Of a stretch of 64,000 bases of DNA, positions 24,042 to 35,229 are shown in pieces. Position 1 is the stretch's first letter, and each line of letters starts with the position of its first letter. A program made the position numbers and the translations under genes. The stretch comes from Trichosphaerium sp. ATCC 40318 (taxonomy: Eukaryota; Discosea; Flabellinia; Trichosidae): assembly GCA_038496445.1 (NCBI GenBank), contig JALMLS010000179.1, positions 310,001 through 374,000 of the forward strand, read 5' to 3'. A model generated the notes under the pieces. It saw only the letters and a program-made list of their open reading frames with translations. It had not been told where the DNA came from and did not search any database.

Positions 24042-25529
24042 ATGTCCAGACGTCGTCGTTCATCACAGAATAGTGATTCAGGTACGCACGTGAATAAGCA
24101 ATGCCGCAAAGGATGCAATTACATTACGAACCCTTCAATCCACGAACTCATCTTTTTGTAGAAGACACAGATCCTCTTAAAGATAAACATACACCTGTCG
24201 GTTCAGAGTACCAAGTGAACCTAGATGAAGTAGATATGACAAAAGATAAAGAAGCAGAGAATAGGTTAAAGGGTACACTTATATGGAACCCTACGAGTAC
24301 AAACAAGGAAGCACCAAAGTCTTTCTTGAAGAAAACACGACACGAACTATTCGATGTACGTACAACCCACTTTATTTTCTTTTGGGTCGTTTCTCGATTG
24401 AGTACAAACGAACATCGTCTCAACTTTCAAAAGTTGTAGATGACATGTTGTTCTCTTATTACCAAAACTGATACCACTCAAACTTTTTTTTCACGTGACC
24501 AAGAACGAGACGAAGAGTTTTTTTCTCACATTTTTTTTTGTCGTTTCGACTTTATGAGTTTTTTTGTATTAACCAGTCTTCTTCTTCAGGCTGCTCCTCT
24601 TTTTGATATTGATTTCTACGATGAAATACGCCCCGACCTTGAAAATATAGATAAGGACAAGGTACTCACAAGAGAGCAAGCCCTAGAGCTGTTCGCACAA
24701 CACAACTACGACGGAGACTCTGCTGCGGCAGAAATGAAGGCGAAAGGACTCACCTGGCACCCACATAGACCACAAGTAGTTATATGGACAGTACAGGAGG
24801 TCGCTATATTCGAATTGGGCATGTCTAAGTACTACAAGAAATTCAGCAGGATACAAAAAATGGTGCGAAGAAAAAAACTTTGTTATGTTTTTCGGCTTGT
24901 ATCAAAGTCAATAGCTTTCTAGCTTGAAGAGTTTACGTAACACGCGTTTACGCGGATTGTTTATGGCTCCTATTGATCCCGTTGTATGCTTAGCGCATAC
25001 CTTTTTTAACCGCTTTTAAAGGTAGAATCAAAGACGAAGAGGCAATGCATTGAATTTTACTTCTACTGGAAGGGATCACAGCGTTATGACAACTGGAGAG
25101 AGGACCATGCCCGAGGAAGGCTACCCAGGTCATATAAGCAAACAAAGCTGCCAATCAAGGGTAAGAAAAACGTAGTTTTCTTTTTTTGATTTCTTTTCTT
25201 CTCTGTTCGACTTTGTAGACTTCTTATAATTCTTCTTAGAGGATACTGGTAAACGAGATTCTAGACTTCGTAATCTACCACGCCTAGATTATAACCTTGG
25301 TGTCTCGAAGAAGCGTAAGAGGAACAAGCAGATGAGAAGGAAGAGTCAGGAACGCATGGCAGTAACACCAAGCCCACCTAGTATATTCTTTGATGTCGTA
25401 GTTATCGCTGATATCGACTGGGATCGTGTTAATCAGCTGAAACGACAACGTATTGAAGAGAAAGATGCATCTACTGATGCGGTGCCATTCAACTTTAACG
25501 CACAACCGATGCTGGTACGTAATAACTAA
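24042..25529 (+). CDS. ELM2-SANT chromatin factor (MIER/RERE-like arrangement)
   Basis: Probable transcriptional co-repressor subunit. A short first exon (MSRRRRSSQNSDS) is followed by HTPVGSEYQVNLDEVD, matching the ELM2 core vGxxyQaxiP, then LKGTLIWNP. After an intron come DIDFYDEIRPDLENIDKDKV and LELFAQHNYDGDSAAAEM, as in the region between ELM2 and SANT. The SANT domain reads VIWTVQEVAIFELGMSKYYK, KFSRIQKM and KRQCIEFYFYWKGSQRYDNW, with the conserved tryptophans and aromatic residues. ELM2-SANT pairs recruit class I histone deacetylases in animals. The basic C-terminus (LGVSKKRKRNKQMRRK, about 25310) could be a nuclear signal. The end at 25529 is a stop just past a GTACGT-like site, so a further exon is possible. 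Confidence 0.75.
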
Positions 25530-25879
25530 ACATCTTTTTGGGGTTTTTTTGTGGAAAAAAAAAACACAAGTTTATGGTTTGCTTGTGTTTTGTTTTGAAG
25601 AATGACTTCACCCTCACATGAATTTAATGATGTGGGGTTTTTGTTGTTGCCGTTTGTTTGTGTTTGTTGAGTATTGATGATTTGTTTAGGAGGCAAAATA
25701 GCGCTTTTTTAATGAATGATTTATTATTCAACTGTAAATAAATTATAAACTTACAACAAAAAAAGTTTAGTTTCATTCAATTCCTTTTTTTTTTAAAGTG
25801 CTGGTTTGCATATTTCACAATAAATGTTTGTTTTATTGTTACATCCAATTTATGACTTTTACAGTTTCGGAGGTAGTAT

Positions 25880-26500
25880 GCTTAATACTCCAACTGATAA
25901 ATATAGAAGCGTAAACATGCTACCAAAGTTCCTTCCATAACCATTTACTTTATCATTTTTTTAAACAGGAGTTGGCCGTTCTCACGCCATTCCTATTCTC
26001 CATTTACCTTAGTACCTACGAAATAGCGTAGTTTGTGCACATTCCCATCCTAATGCCATGCCTTGTATTTTCCTTCATACTCGCCATTCTTCTTTGTACA
26101 AACCATACGTAGTTGACTACAACTGTATAAATACTTGCAGGTACCGTCTTCCTCGCCATTGAATTTTGTCAAACAACTCTTCATTTGTCCATCAGGATAC
26201 CATTCTTTGGATTCAGCATGACGAATACTATCCTTTACAAAGAAATGTCTCTGTAGTTCGTTCCTATGTCAAGTTTTACTTCGACTTGTACTTTGTTTCC
26301 CCACTGACAAAAACGCTTGGAAACTTGTCCATTGTCATAGAACTCTTCATACTTTCTGCACGTTTGCCATCCTTCACAATTTCACACAATCGGTTAGGAC
26401 CATTTTCATACAAGTGCTTTCCCTCCTAAGCCATGCTTAAAAAACGTTGCCTTGATAAGTGTCCATCCTGAACCATTTTTGAACCCACCCTTCTTTTTTA
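25880..26500 (-). pseudogene. Decayed MORN_2/YwqK-like repeat gene
   Basis: On the minus strand, successive short frames match the MORN-variant repeat (wy-x-dG-x-l ... kdGk): EGKHLYENGPNRLCEIVKDG (about 26420-26350), YEEFYDNGQVSKRFCQWGNK (about 26345-26280), ESKEWYPDGQMKSCLTKFNG (about 26220-26160), DGNVHKLRYF and EWRENGQLLFKK (about 26050-25960). They lie in order but in different frames. In-frame TAG codons at 26050-26052 and 25993-25995 fall exactly where the repeat should have a residue. Single-base shifts at about 26340 and 26245 and adjacent stops are not explained by the short GT-AG introns used elsewhere. The pattern is that of a disabled gene. Confidence 0.6.
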
Positions 26501-26631
26501 CCTGGCAAAGTAATACATTCAAATGAAACAGTTACCAATTGTCAAGTGGACTTATGTTACTCAACGTTTCTTTGTTGATGCCCAGTGCTGTACCGTTCAA
26601 GTTCTACGAAAAACTACAGCTGTTGCTTTTT

Positions 26632-27534
26632 TCAATACAAGATTTCTGTTATTATCTTACCACATTTATAGCATGCAGGTTTATTATGATGGATAGGACT
26701 GTTATGCCACTTGAAAGGACGTATTAATTTGTTTATAGCCTTAACTGCAGTCTCACATGGGAAATCCGGGGTCACCATAGCCAAGGTCATGTGAGGTCTA
26801 AGCTGATCTCTTTTAGGAATCATATTTCGAATACCATACTCTACACTCAGTTTATCCTCCATCTCTATGCCTATTTTCTCTAACCTAGCTGCACTTTCTT
26901 CAGTAACGTTAAGCACAACAGATTGTACACCATCAGCGTTACTCACAAAACAAGTCAACCTCTCAAAAGTTACTAAAAGTGAAGTTGGCCAAGAAAAATC
27001 TGATAACATACTGATAATATCACGTGATGCTTTTCTTTTTGGTAAACAACATCCATATAGTAATGATATATGTCTCTTCTTACCCTCCATATCTGCATTA
27101 TGTTTAACAACTGTACCAAAGTCTTTTAACATCTTTACAGCTTCTTTCATGTGTATAAGAAGCTCTGGTGGATAGCCAACTTCTTTATCATGTGCGGTGA
27201 TAGCTAACCACGTATGGTTAGCGTCCTCACAAGGACAAGCACAACCAGGACCACCTAAGCTAGGGAACGATTCACCAAAGAAGTTAGTGTAACCGTCAGG
27301 TGCCTCTTTTCTCATCGCCGTCACATTACTGTGTGCCTTCTGTATTATTGCTGGACAATATTGAATACCACCACGTTTTGGAAGTGTTGGATGAAAAAGA
27401 TCTGTATCTTCGCCTGTAGACGGTTTATAGCCAACCGCATCTTTTGGAGTTAAGAAATAGAACGTTATGAGCAATACCCAGCAAACCAATAGTAAAGCGC
27501 CTCTCGAAGCCTGTGGTTGTGTTGTTGAGGCCAT
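26632..27534 (-). CDS. Membrane-anchored 2H phosphoesterase-like protein, intronless
   Basis: Single exon, 300 aa. Residues about 10-30 (RGALLLVCWVLLITFYFLTP) form a signal anchor, so the domain is expected in the secretory lumen or outside. Two H-x-[ST] motifs of the 2H phosphoesterase superfamily (LigT, AKAP7 and cyclic phosphodiesterase relatives) are visible: KRHISLLYG (about residue 155) and LRPHMTLAMV (about residue 248), each followed by a hydrophobic strand. A Cys cluster (GGPGCACPCEDANHTW) suggests disulfides. Substrate unknown; family members cleave or ligate 2',3'-cyclic or 2'-5' RNA ends. The lack of introns is unusual here. Confidence 0.65.
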   Translation of the reverse strand: MASTTQPQASRGALLLVCWVLLITFYFLTPKDAVGYKPSTGEDTDLFHPTLPKRGGIQYCPAIIQKAHSNVTAMRKEAPDGYTNFFGESFPSLGGPGCACPCEDANHTWLAITAHDKEVGYPPELLIHMKEAVKMLKDFGTVVKHNADMEGKKRHISLLYGCCLPKRKASRDIISMLSDFSWPTSLLVTFERLTCFVSNADGVQSVVLNVTEESAARLEKIGIEMEDKLSVEYGIRNMIPKRDQLRPHMTLAMVTPDFPCETAVKAINKLIRPFKWHNSPIHHNKPACYKCGKIITEILY

Positions 27535-27765
27535 TGGTGTTAAAAACGTCAGTAAAGCAACTTAACTCTTCAACTGTTTTTATGTCCATAACGAGTGTAC
27601 AAAGCTGACTTACTCACCGTAGAAGTGCGTAAATAGCGTAGTTGGCAAACAAAATTGGCACGTGATTGACAAAGCTCGAACAAAAAAAAACTGAAATAAA
27701 ATAAGATAGATGTTTTATAAGTAATTGGGGTTTTATTTATACGTGTCAGTTCATTAGAAACGCAT

Positions 27766-30700
27766 TTAGAACAAGCTATCAACAAAAGCCTTGTAATCAT
27801 AGGCATCATCGCTATCGCCATACTTTGGCATTTTACCGAGCAAGTAGTCGACCTTAGCGGCATCCATAACAGAGCGCATCTCGGCTTCAGTGATAAAGTC
27901 CTTATCAGCAGCCATAACTTTGAAGGCATCCTTCATCTGTTCTGGGCTGGAAGCATCACCGTGCTTGCTGGACATGTATTCGACAAATTTGTCGAAGTGG
28001 AGGAGATGCATTGGTGTACCATCCTCGTTTGTACCTTCAGCAACACCCCAAGCGTTCATGAGAGTGTTAAGCTCTTCATCGCTAGGATCTTGACCGAGAG
28101 CCTTAAGACAGGCGAGCAATTCAAGACGACCTAAGGCGCCGCTCTTGTCTTTGTCAAAGTGGTCAAATGTCTCCTTGTATTCTTGGAGAACTTCAGGGTC
28201 GAGACCGGATTGACCGCTGTGTTGTTGAGAAGCTAATACCTTAGCTGTAGTAGCAGACAAGTTCTTAATGTAGTCGAAAGACATTTTAAGAGCCTAAACG
28301 ATAAATAAGTAATCAGTCACAGAAAAAAAGAGCAAATTACATACCTCAATGGTGAGGTCAGTGTGTTTGTTTTCAGCGACTTGACGGTCTTCGAGTTGTT
28401 GGTTAACACCAACAGCAGCTTCGTAAGCGCCTTGGTTCCTACAAAATCAGGTTAGTTTCGCTTAAACCTGAGGTAAAAAAGAACGTACTCATCAACAGCA
28501 CCAGAGATTTGTTCAGTGGCAGCGATTTGGTCATCAAGTTCACCTTCGAGGTTGTTAAGCTCTTGTTCCTTTTCGTCACAGAAAGCTTTAAGAGCAGTAG
28601 CTTGCTCAGCAAACTGTACGCGCAAGGCTTCGTTCTCTTGTTGGGTTACCAACTCTTGTGCTAGTTTCTCACTACGTTCTGTTTGTAGACCAGATACAGC
28701 TTCCCATTTGGCAGTGACATCAGCGAAAGAGTACTCGGAGTATTTACCCTCTGAGACACCCATCTCACTGAGTTCGCCAGACTTGGCTGAGAGTGCTTCG
28801 TATTGAGCACCACCGTTAGCAACTTCGGCGGATACGAAAGAATCGAAAGCTTCTTGGAGTTCACCAACATCTTCTACAGTTTCGGCTTGGATTGGCTCTT
28901 TGAGGAAATCTTCCAAATCTTCTACGAAGAGAGCAAATTGCTAAAACAAAGGCGTCAGTAAAACACAAGAAAAGTTGTTTGAAATGTACGTACAGAAGCA
29001 TCCTTGGCAAATGAGAGGAGAGACTCTTCAATTTGTTGTTGGCGAGCATACTCAGCTTGTAGATCAGCCTTTCTCTTATCGGCAGTTTCGCGCAATTGTG
29101 TGTTGAAGAAACCAGAAACCTCTTGGAATCTGTCTTCGCACCAACCAGCTTCGCTGTGGCCACCTTCTACAATTTCGTTCTTGAGAGATTCCAAGACTGT
29201 GACACGGTTTGTCTAGTAAACGGTTAGACAAGTTCGTCGACAGAAAAAGAACAAGAAAAAATATCGTACCATAGTTTGGTAGTCGCTCTCGAAGGTGTCG
29301 TGGAGCTTGAGTCCCGCGGAGAGCTCAGCTACAGATGAACCAAGGTCATCATTCTTCATGTAGTTATCCTTGCTGTTACTCCAGGATTCAAGGGCAGTTG
29401 CCTTAATCTTGAATTTGTCTACAAGAGCAGCGAGACGTTTTTGTCTCTTTAATTCATCTCTCAATGCAATACCGCGAGCAATCTCAGATTCAATCATTTG
29501 ATTCCACAAGTTGTTAATATCAGCAGGGGATTTGCCTTCCTCTGGGGTAAATGGAGGGCGCTTGTTGAGTCTAAGCGAAATCATTAGGCAATTTATTCGA
29601 AAGCCCAAAAGGAAATAAAGACGAACCTGAGTTTGGTTTGCAAACTGTTGAAGGCAGCTTCGAGGTCGTTCTTTTCTTGACCCTTAGGTGGCTTTTCTTG
29701 TTGTTGCCAGTCTTTGAAATCAGAAATATCACTTTGGATACCTTCAAGGGATTGTTTAAAATCTCTTGAGTTGAGGGACTCTGTGTTCTCTTTGATCCAT
29801 TTTGAGAGCTAAGAAAAACGTTTTAGCAAAACATCGCAACTGACAAAAAAACAAATAAGCCGTACATCATCAGCTCTCATCAAGTAATCCTCCTTCAATC
29901 TTTGGTTTTCTTGGAGCATATCCAAGACAGAGGTCAACTGCTTAGCAGCATCTTCTGCTTTACGAGAAGATGAGAATACGTGGTAAAGAGCAGCGACATA
30001 AGTCATAATAGAACGTTCATCTGGTTTCGGGATGTTAACAATATCTTCTGGGTCAAGGATTTGAGGAATATCCAATTCTCTCTCAGCAACTTCGAAAGCG
30101 AGTTTCAAGTTTTCGAGTTTATCTTGCTAAATTAAAAAGTTAATAAACTTTTTTATCATTAAAAAATATTCCGATAACTGCGTCGTAAGAACAGTTTAAC
30201 GCATTTTCGTTTATTTACGGCAAATAAAAATAGCGAGTAGTCAAAAGATACGTACCTTGTTTAACTCATCTGGGCTAGCAATAAGGTCTGGTCTGTGAGC
30301 GTGAATGAGACCAACAAAGGCGAGACCGTCTTGGAAGCTTAATTTATGAATTAGACGATACTGATTGAAGTAAACGCTTATTTTGTGCGTGTGTACCTCA
30401 TGTGGAAGTTTTGAACGTTGACTTTACCGTATGGCTTTGTCTTTTTCTTACACCACAACAATAAACCTTCCTTTGCGGACATTTCTAAAAGAGGACACGT
30501 AAGTATTGGGAAAAACACAATAAAACCCTTGAGATAAAGAAAAAGCCGTAAATAGCGTTTTACTACCAATTATCGAAAAAAAAAAAGCAAAAAAATTGGC
30601 CTAAGAGGTTAATACCTTCTTCAGAGATGTCTTGAATTTGGAAACGTAGAATGATAGTCCAAACAAGACCCAAAATTAGAGTAAGGTTACCATCGACGAT

Positions 30701-31172
30701 ATCTTTGTCAAATAGTTAGCGTGTAATACCGGTAGTTTAATGTAGTAGTACCCTCAGGACCGATACCAACAAGACGAATATCTGGGTATGTCTTTAGGAA
30801 CTTTAGGGCTTCACCAACGTTTACAACCTTCTGAAGACGGATACGTGGCCTCTTTTCGAAGGTAGTAAAAGGTGTTTCACCAGAGATAATCTCCAAAAGG
30901 GCCATGAGTTTAAGACCATCACTAAAGCCTTCTTGGATATCATCGAGCTTCATCATCTTCTTGCGAAGGTGAGAATTACACCAGCCGGTGAAAGTCTAAG
31001 ATAAGCTTGGTTAACGCTAGTTTCTCGCTAGATAAAAGGCGGTCGTTGCATCCGGTGGGTATTGGTCGTTTTTAAAGCGGCCGCAACAGCCAAAGAACTT
31101 CGAGTAGCTACCGCTACGTACCTTCTTTTGAATCTTTTCCCAATGCTTTTGAAGGTCCTTTTTACTTGCCAT
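27766..31172 (-). CDS. ACTN: Alpha-actinin
   Basis: Actin cross-linking protein. The ATG at 31172 starts [17 protein letters not shown]. Exons to about 30250 encode two calponin-homology domains: [66 protein letters not shown] (CH1), then [20 protein letters not shown] and [15 protein letters not shown] (CH2). A rod of about 500 residues follows (about 30250-28300), long enough for four spectrin repeats. The C-terminus (28284-27766) has EF hands; the first loop, [12 protein letters not shown], has canonical Ca2+ ligands, and the second half ([16 protein letters not shown]) resembles the insensitive pair. About eleven introns. The full CH-rod-EF architecture is complete. It would form antiparallel dimers that bundle actin under Ca2+ control. 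Confidence 0.93.
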
Positions 31173-31375
31173 TGTTGTTTAGGGTCTACCAACTAATAAT
31201 TTCTTAACATACTTCGTTAAGCCACTATCGATTTAAACGCGGGTGGGTTTTATTGTGGTGTTGTGGTCAGTGCTCCTAGCAACATTTATTTTAGAAAGGC
31301 GTTCGACACGACAGAATAAATTACATTTTTACTCTCTATTACAAGTGTAAACATCTTTGTATAACGCCGAGCGAT

Positions 31376-32058
31376 ATGGCTGACGAAACCAACCCACTGG
31401 TAGCTAGCTACCCTCTTCCACCTTCTTATGCATTAGAAGAGCCGCCTACAGAACCTCCACCAATACCAGAGAAAGATTACATCGTTTTAGGAGCATTATT
31501 GCATCAGGTGCCAATAGAATTTGCTAGTTTTATTTTCTTTTCACTCACAACGCACAGAATTACAGAGAAGAATTAGGACAGATAGAGAAAAGTTTATTAA
31601 AAGTATTTAAAAGCGGGCCCGACTTTGGTACGCAAACAGCCTTCACAAACAGTTCACCAACGCGACACCTTTGTGTATCACGTTGTTAGCACGTGAACAG
31701 CCATCCTCAAAAAAAATCTAAAACGTTTTTTCTAGTGCACGCAAAAGAGCTAAAAAGACTCAACCTCTCGCTCTTATTTAACTTTTTGCTTCTCATCGAA
31801 ACGTTAATTTCAAACCCAACACAATTTGAACAAAAACTGGACCACATCTTTCATATCGTATCAAACATGCATCACCTTATAAATATGTATCGACCTCATC
31901 AATCGCGAGAGCAACTTTTGGCAATGATGGAGACACAAGTACAAAACAGAAAAAAACTACTCCAGAAAATGGACCAAAATCTTTCACACGCACGACGATT
32001 GATAGATATGACACTAAAGAGTCAGAAGCTTGTAACACAAGATGGATCATCACAATAA
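31376..32058 (+). CDS. MED7: Mediator complex subunit 7
   Basis: Middle-module Mediator subunit. Exon 1 reads MADETNPLVASYPLPPSYAL then EEPPTEPPPIPEKDYIVLGA, matching the MED7 start (aromatic/proline-rich N-terminus, FPpPP..y, LePPpP). The last exon gives LKRLNLSLLFNFLLLIETLI, SNPTQFEQKLDHIFHI and MHHLINMYRPHQSREQLLAM, the family's most conserved block (L-x-SLLLNFLEL ... NMHHLLNxYRPHQARE), then a helical tail. The middle exon(s) between about 31507 and 31740 were not resolved exactly. The gene starts about 200 bp from the divergent alpha-actinin start. A second Mediator subunit, MED6, lies 21 kb away. Confidence 0.88.
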
Positions 32059-32603
32059 AACCGTGGAAATTTCTGTCGTAGCTAAATCCCGCTTTTGGAA
32101 TAGTGCGTATCCTCAAAGTATCTACTAACCGAATAACAGTTCCTTACCAACAAAAGACGGACAAATTTATCAGCAACCTAATCTTTTTCGTTTTTGTTCC
32201 GTTTTGGGGCGAAGTTTAGCTTGCGAGAAAGGTTCTTCTCCGGCTATGTCTGGAGCTCTAAAATGTGAATGCTATGTCGCGACCTATCATAAAGTATTTC
32301 TAAAACCCTATCCAACTTCCTATTCAACCCAATCGCGGTCTACGAGTGCTGAGCTCGGTGTAAGCGATTTCGTTAAAGTAGTAACGCGCAGTTTGTGCAG
32401 TTTTAGCTAAACCGCGTCCTAACCAATAGTTTGTTCACAATTCAGGAAAGCGTTAGAGCTCAGTGCACCACAGAAAATCAAGTGCAATTGACATTACATT
32501 TTCGTACGTTTGAGGATAAAAATCTCGAAAGAATTCAATTTAGGTACAAATTTCTGTTGCGTGTTTTTACTCGCAATTTCAACTTCAGGAGCGCACCTTG
32601 GCT

Positions 32604-34507
32604 ATGGACATTGATGTAAAGGCACCACTGCCTTCGCTCTCACAGATTTTGAACCCACAAAACAAATTAACCGCCGCGAGGCAAAATGGGCAGCCAACAC
32701 CGTTTTTTAATATGCAACGCTCTCAAAAGCGACAAAGTGGCAATTTTACACCCCACAACGCCCAAATGCAAGATGTGACCAGTTCTCAACCGTTTCTCTC
32801 GCGCTACATTGGATGTCTGTCTACGCGACATATTATCAGACCTCAGCCGTATTCGGTATGCGAAACGCGGAACAGCGCTGGTGGCAGCAACTTGGAAAAC
32901 GCGTCATCTCCACACACAAACGAAACCCTCAAGGCATGGGATTTAATGATGAGGGAAGAAATGCGGTTGTTGTCGTCATTTAAGGCTATGAACGTTGACG
33001 AGGGAAGTACGGGCACAGACGTGCAAGAGTTGAAACAGCGTTTGGAACTGTTGCTTCAAAAAAAGACTGCCACATTACAGTCTCTGTTTTCTGTACCAAG
33101 GTACGCTAATGCAGCACAATTGCGTGCAAACTAACAACAAAATTAATGTTTAATCAAACTGGTAATTTGCGAGTGGCTGAAATTTCATTTAGAGGGTTTG
33201 GTCATCTTCCTGGTATTACAATAATTGGTGGAGGCCCAACAGAAGCCTTTTTAAACGAGGTACCCATCTTTCGCCCGAATATTACTCGTTTGAGTGTGAA
33301 TTCTACTAAACCGCGTGTTTTTTTTTTCTGTTTTTTGAGTTCTTTTGTTTATAAGCGTGTAGGTTATTGGTCCTATTGTCATTCGCGTTAAATCTTCCAG
33401 TCACACTAACTTGTGGGCTCGAGTTTATACTGCTGATGGTTGTGATTACCGTTTGGATGGCACACTATGCTTACGAGTACCTGACGTATGCATCTACTTG
33501 TTTTGGCAGTTTAAAGCTGATTTTGCCGCCTTTACGTGAAATCTTATTTTTGCCACAGGTGCCTACAGTTTGTTTCAAGTCCGTGCGTTTGAGTTTGCAC
33601 GAGAACGCTAGTCCAAATCCACCCTCACAGTTGTTTTTATTTTTTCGCTTGGAGCAACAACATTCTTCTGGCACCTTCACCACAGTTGGTGACGCTACCC
33701 AAAGTAACCCTTTGCTCATAAAGCATCGCCTGTTGTTGACATCGAAAAGAAAGCGAGACATAAGGTAAGCGTTGTTAAGTTTGGAACTATTTTCGGCTAA
33801 CTTTTTTGTAGCCCTGTACCAACTACGCGACCGCGTGGACCAAAGAGAGCCAAGCAACACGATGGTACTTACATTGATATAACACACCTGTTGTGTCTTC
33901 CTCAAAAAGTTGCTGCGTCAACTTTGGGTATCTCAGAGTCTATGCTCTGTAAAAGGTACAGTTTGAAGGTTTTTTTTTTGTACTAGCGCGAACGTTATTA
34001 ATAAGATTTTTATAGATTCAAAGAGTGCACAAGGCGCAAGTGGCCTTACCGCTATTTGAAAAAGATTGAAAAAACGATAAACATGCTTCAATATCAACAA
34101 CAAGCTGGTGAGATTACAAAAGATGACGAAAAGAGGCTACAGAGACATCTTGAGGAACGTGCTCAGTGCCTTGCACCAGTAAGAATAAGAATTACGAGAG
34201 ATAATTCTATGATGCAACAACAGCGTCCATCACCTCACTCGACCGCTTTATTCCAGCAACCAATCCAAATTTACACGAACAACCAGGGTAAGAAAACTTT
34301 TTTCCCGCTTTCTTCAAATCTTTGCAATTTTTTTTTTTTGCCTGACTTATCTTCCTTCTTCTTACTCTTTTTTTTGTAGATCCGTCACCTATGGACGAAG
34401 ACGTTGCAGTTTCTTGCCTAGAGAGCTTGAGGTCTGCTGCTGAACCTTTCGAACCATCTTCTATCACGAGAAGAATGTCGCACACCAGGGCGCGTTCTTT
34501 GGATTGA
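32604..34507 (+). CDS. RWP-RK domain transcription factor
   Basis: Probable DNA-binding regulator. The first exon (ATG 32604) is Ser/Gln-rich with a helix (LKAWDLMMREEMRLLSSFKA). A GTACGC donor at 33101 joins to GFGHLPGITIIGGGPTEAFL, and further exons read GPIVIRVKSSSHTNLWARVY, then SVRLSLHENASPNPPSQLFL, a beta-rich region of unknown type. The RWP-RK domain is at about 33860-34080: YIDITHLLCLPQKVAASTLG, ISESMLCKRFKECTRRKWPY then RYLKKIEKTINML. It aligns with lsleDLskyFhlPikeAAkeLgvs-t-LKkrCRxxGIxRWPYRKLks; the hallmark is R-K-W-P-Y-R-Y-L. The tail is Gln-rich. RWP-RK factors occur in green plants and in some protists. The 32060-32603 stretch before the start looks like 5' UTR. Five or so introns. 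Confidence 0.72.
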
Positions 34508-35229
34508 GGAGAAGGGCTTGAGAAGTTGAAACTTGGTAAACTAGTGTAGATGTTTGTACAGAAGGTTGAATCCCAATTTTTTATGAGTGTTTTCTGAAAA
34601 AAAAAAAAATGGAGACCTCGCTCAAGCCTTGTATGGCTTGTTAGGGACAAAAAGAAAAATAAATAAAAAAAGAAACTTGTTTTAATACGTCTACCCGTTG
34701 ATAACCAGGCGAATTTTCAAGGTACATTTTCCATAAGCCCAAAACACAGAATTGCTCGTTCGGTTTTTTTTTTGGTGTTCGAATTACTTAATTAACTGCG
34801 CTTGACTGCTCTGAGAAGCTTTGTACTAACTCTACAACGCGAAAACCAAGAGCCAGTACAACTGGTTTTAAGTTTCGACGGTCAGTACAACTGTTTGAAC
34901 TTGGCCACAGCCGTTGCTTGTCAACCACCACCAGCGTCGATATATAACGATACGCTTTCATTAGCTCCTGCCACTGAGGCAGGGGAACATAAAATACTCG
35001 GTTGGTACGATAAAGATTTTCGATAATCTACTGTTGCTTCCGATGATGGTGGGAGTAACGTGTGCAGTGTATAATTGTTTAAATTCATTATTATGATGAA
35101 TTCGGACATTGCCTGCAAATTATTGTCATAACTCGCTTTGTTTTTACGCCTGACGAGTGTAATTGCCGTTTGTTGTTTGCCTTTTACAGCATACACTATA
35201 AAAACTCTTATTCTACCTATAGATACGCT
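34508..35229. other. Intergenic region with an ATG-less open frame
   Basis: It contains a 75-codon plus-strand open frame (34802-35026) with gene-like codon use (ENQEPVQLVLSFDGQYNCLN) but no ATG and no clear splice partner. It could be an exon of an unrecognised small gene or a relic. Confidence 0.3.

Noticed and set aside
25993-26052. TAG read as an amino acid (alternative genetic code) in the MORN-like stretch
   Set aside because: TAG, TAA and TGA all end well-supported genes in this window, and the stretch also has frameshifts.
34802-35026. 75-codon plus-strand frame as a gene
   Set aside because: It starts with TTG, lacks an ATG and splice partners; recorded only as a possible exon or relic.
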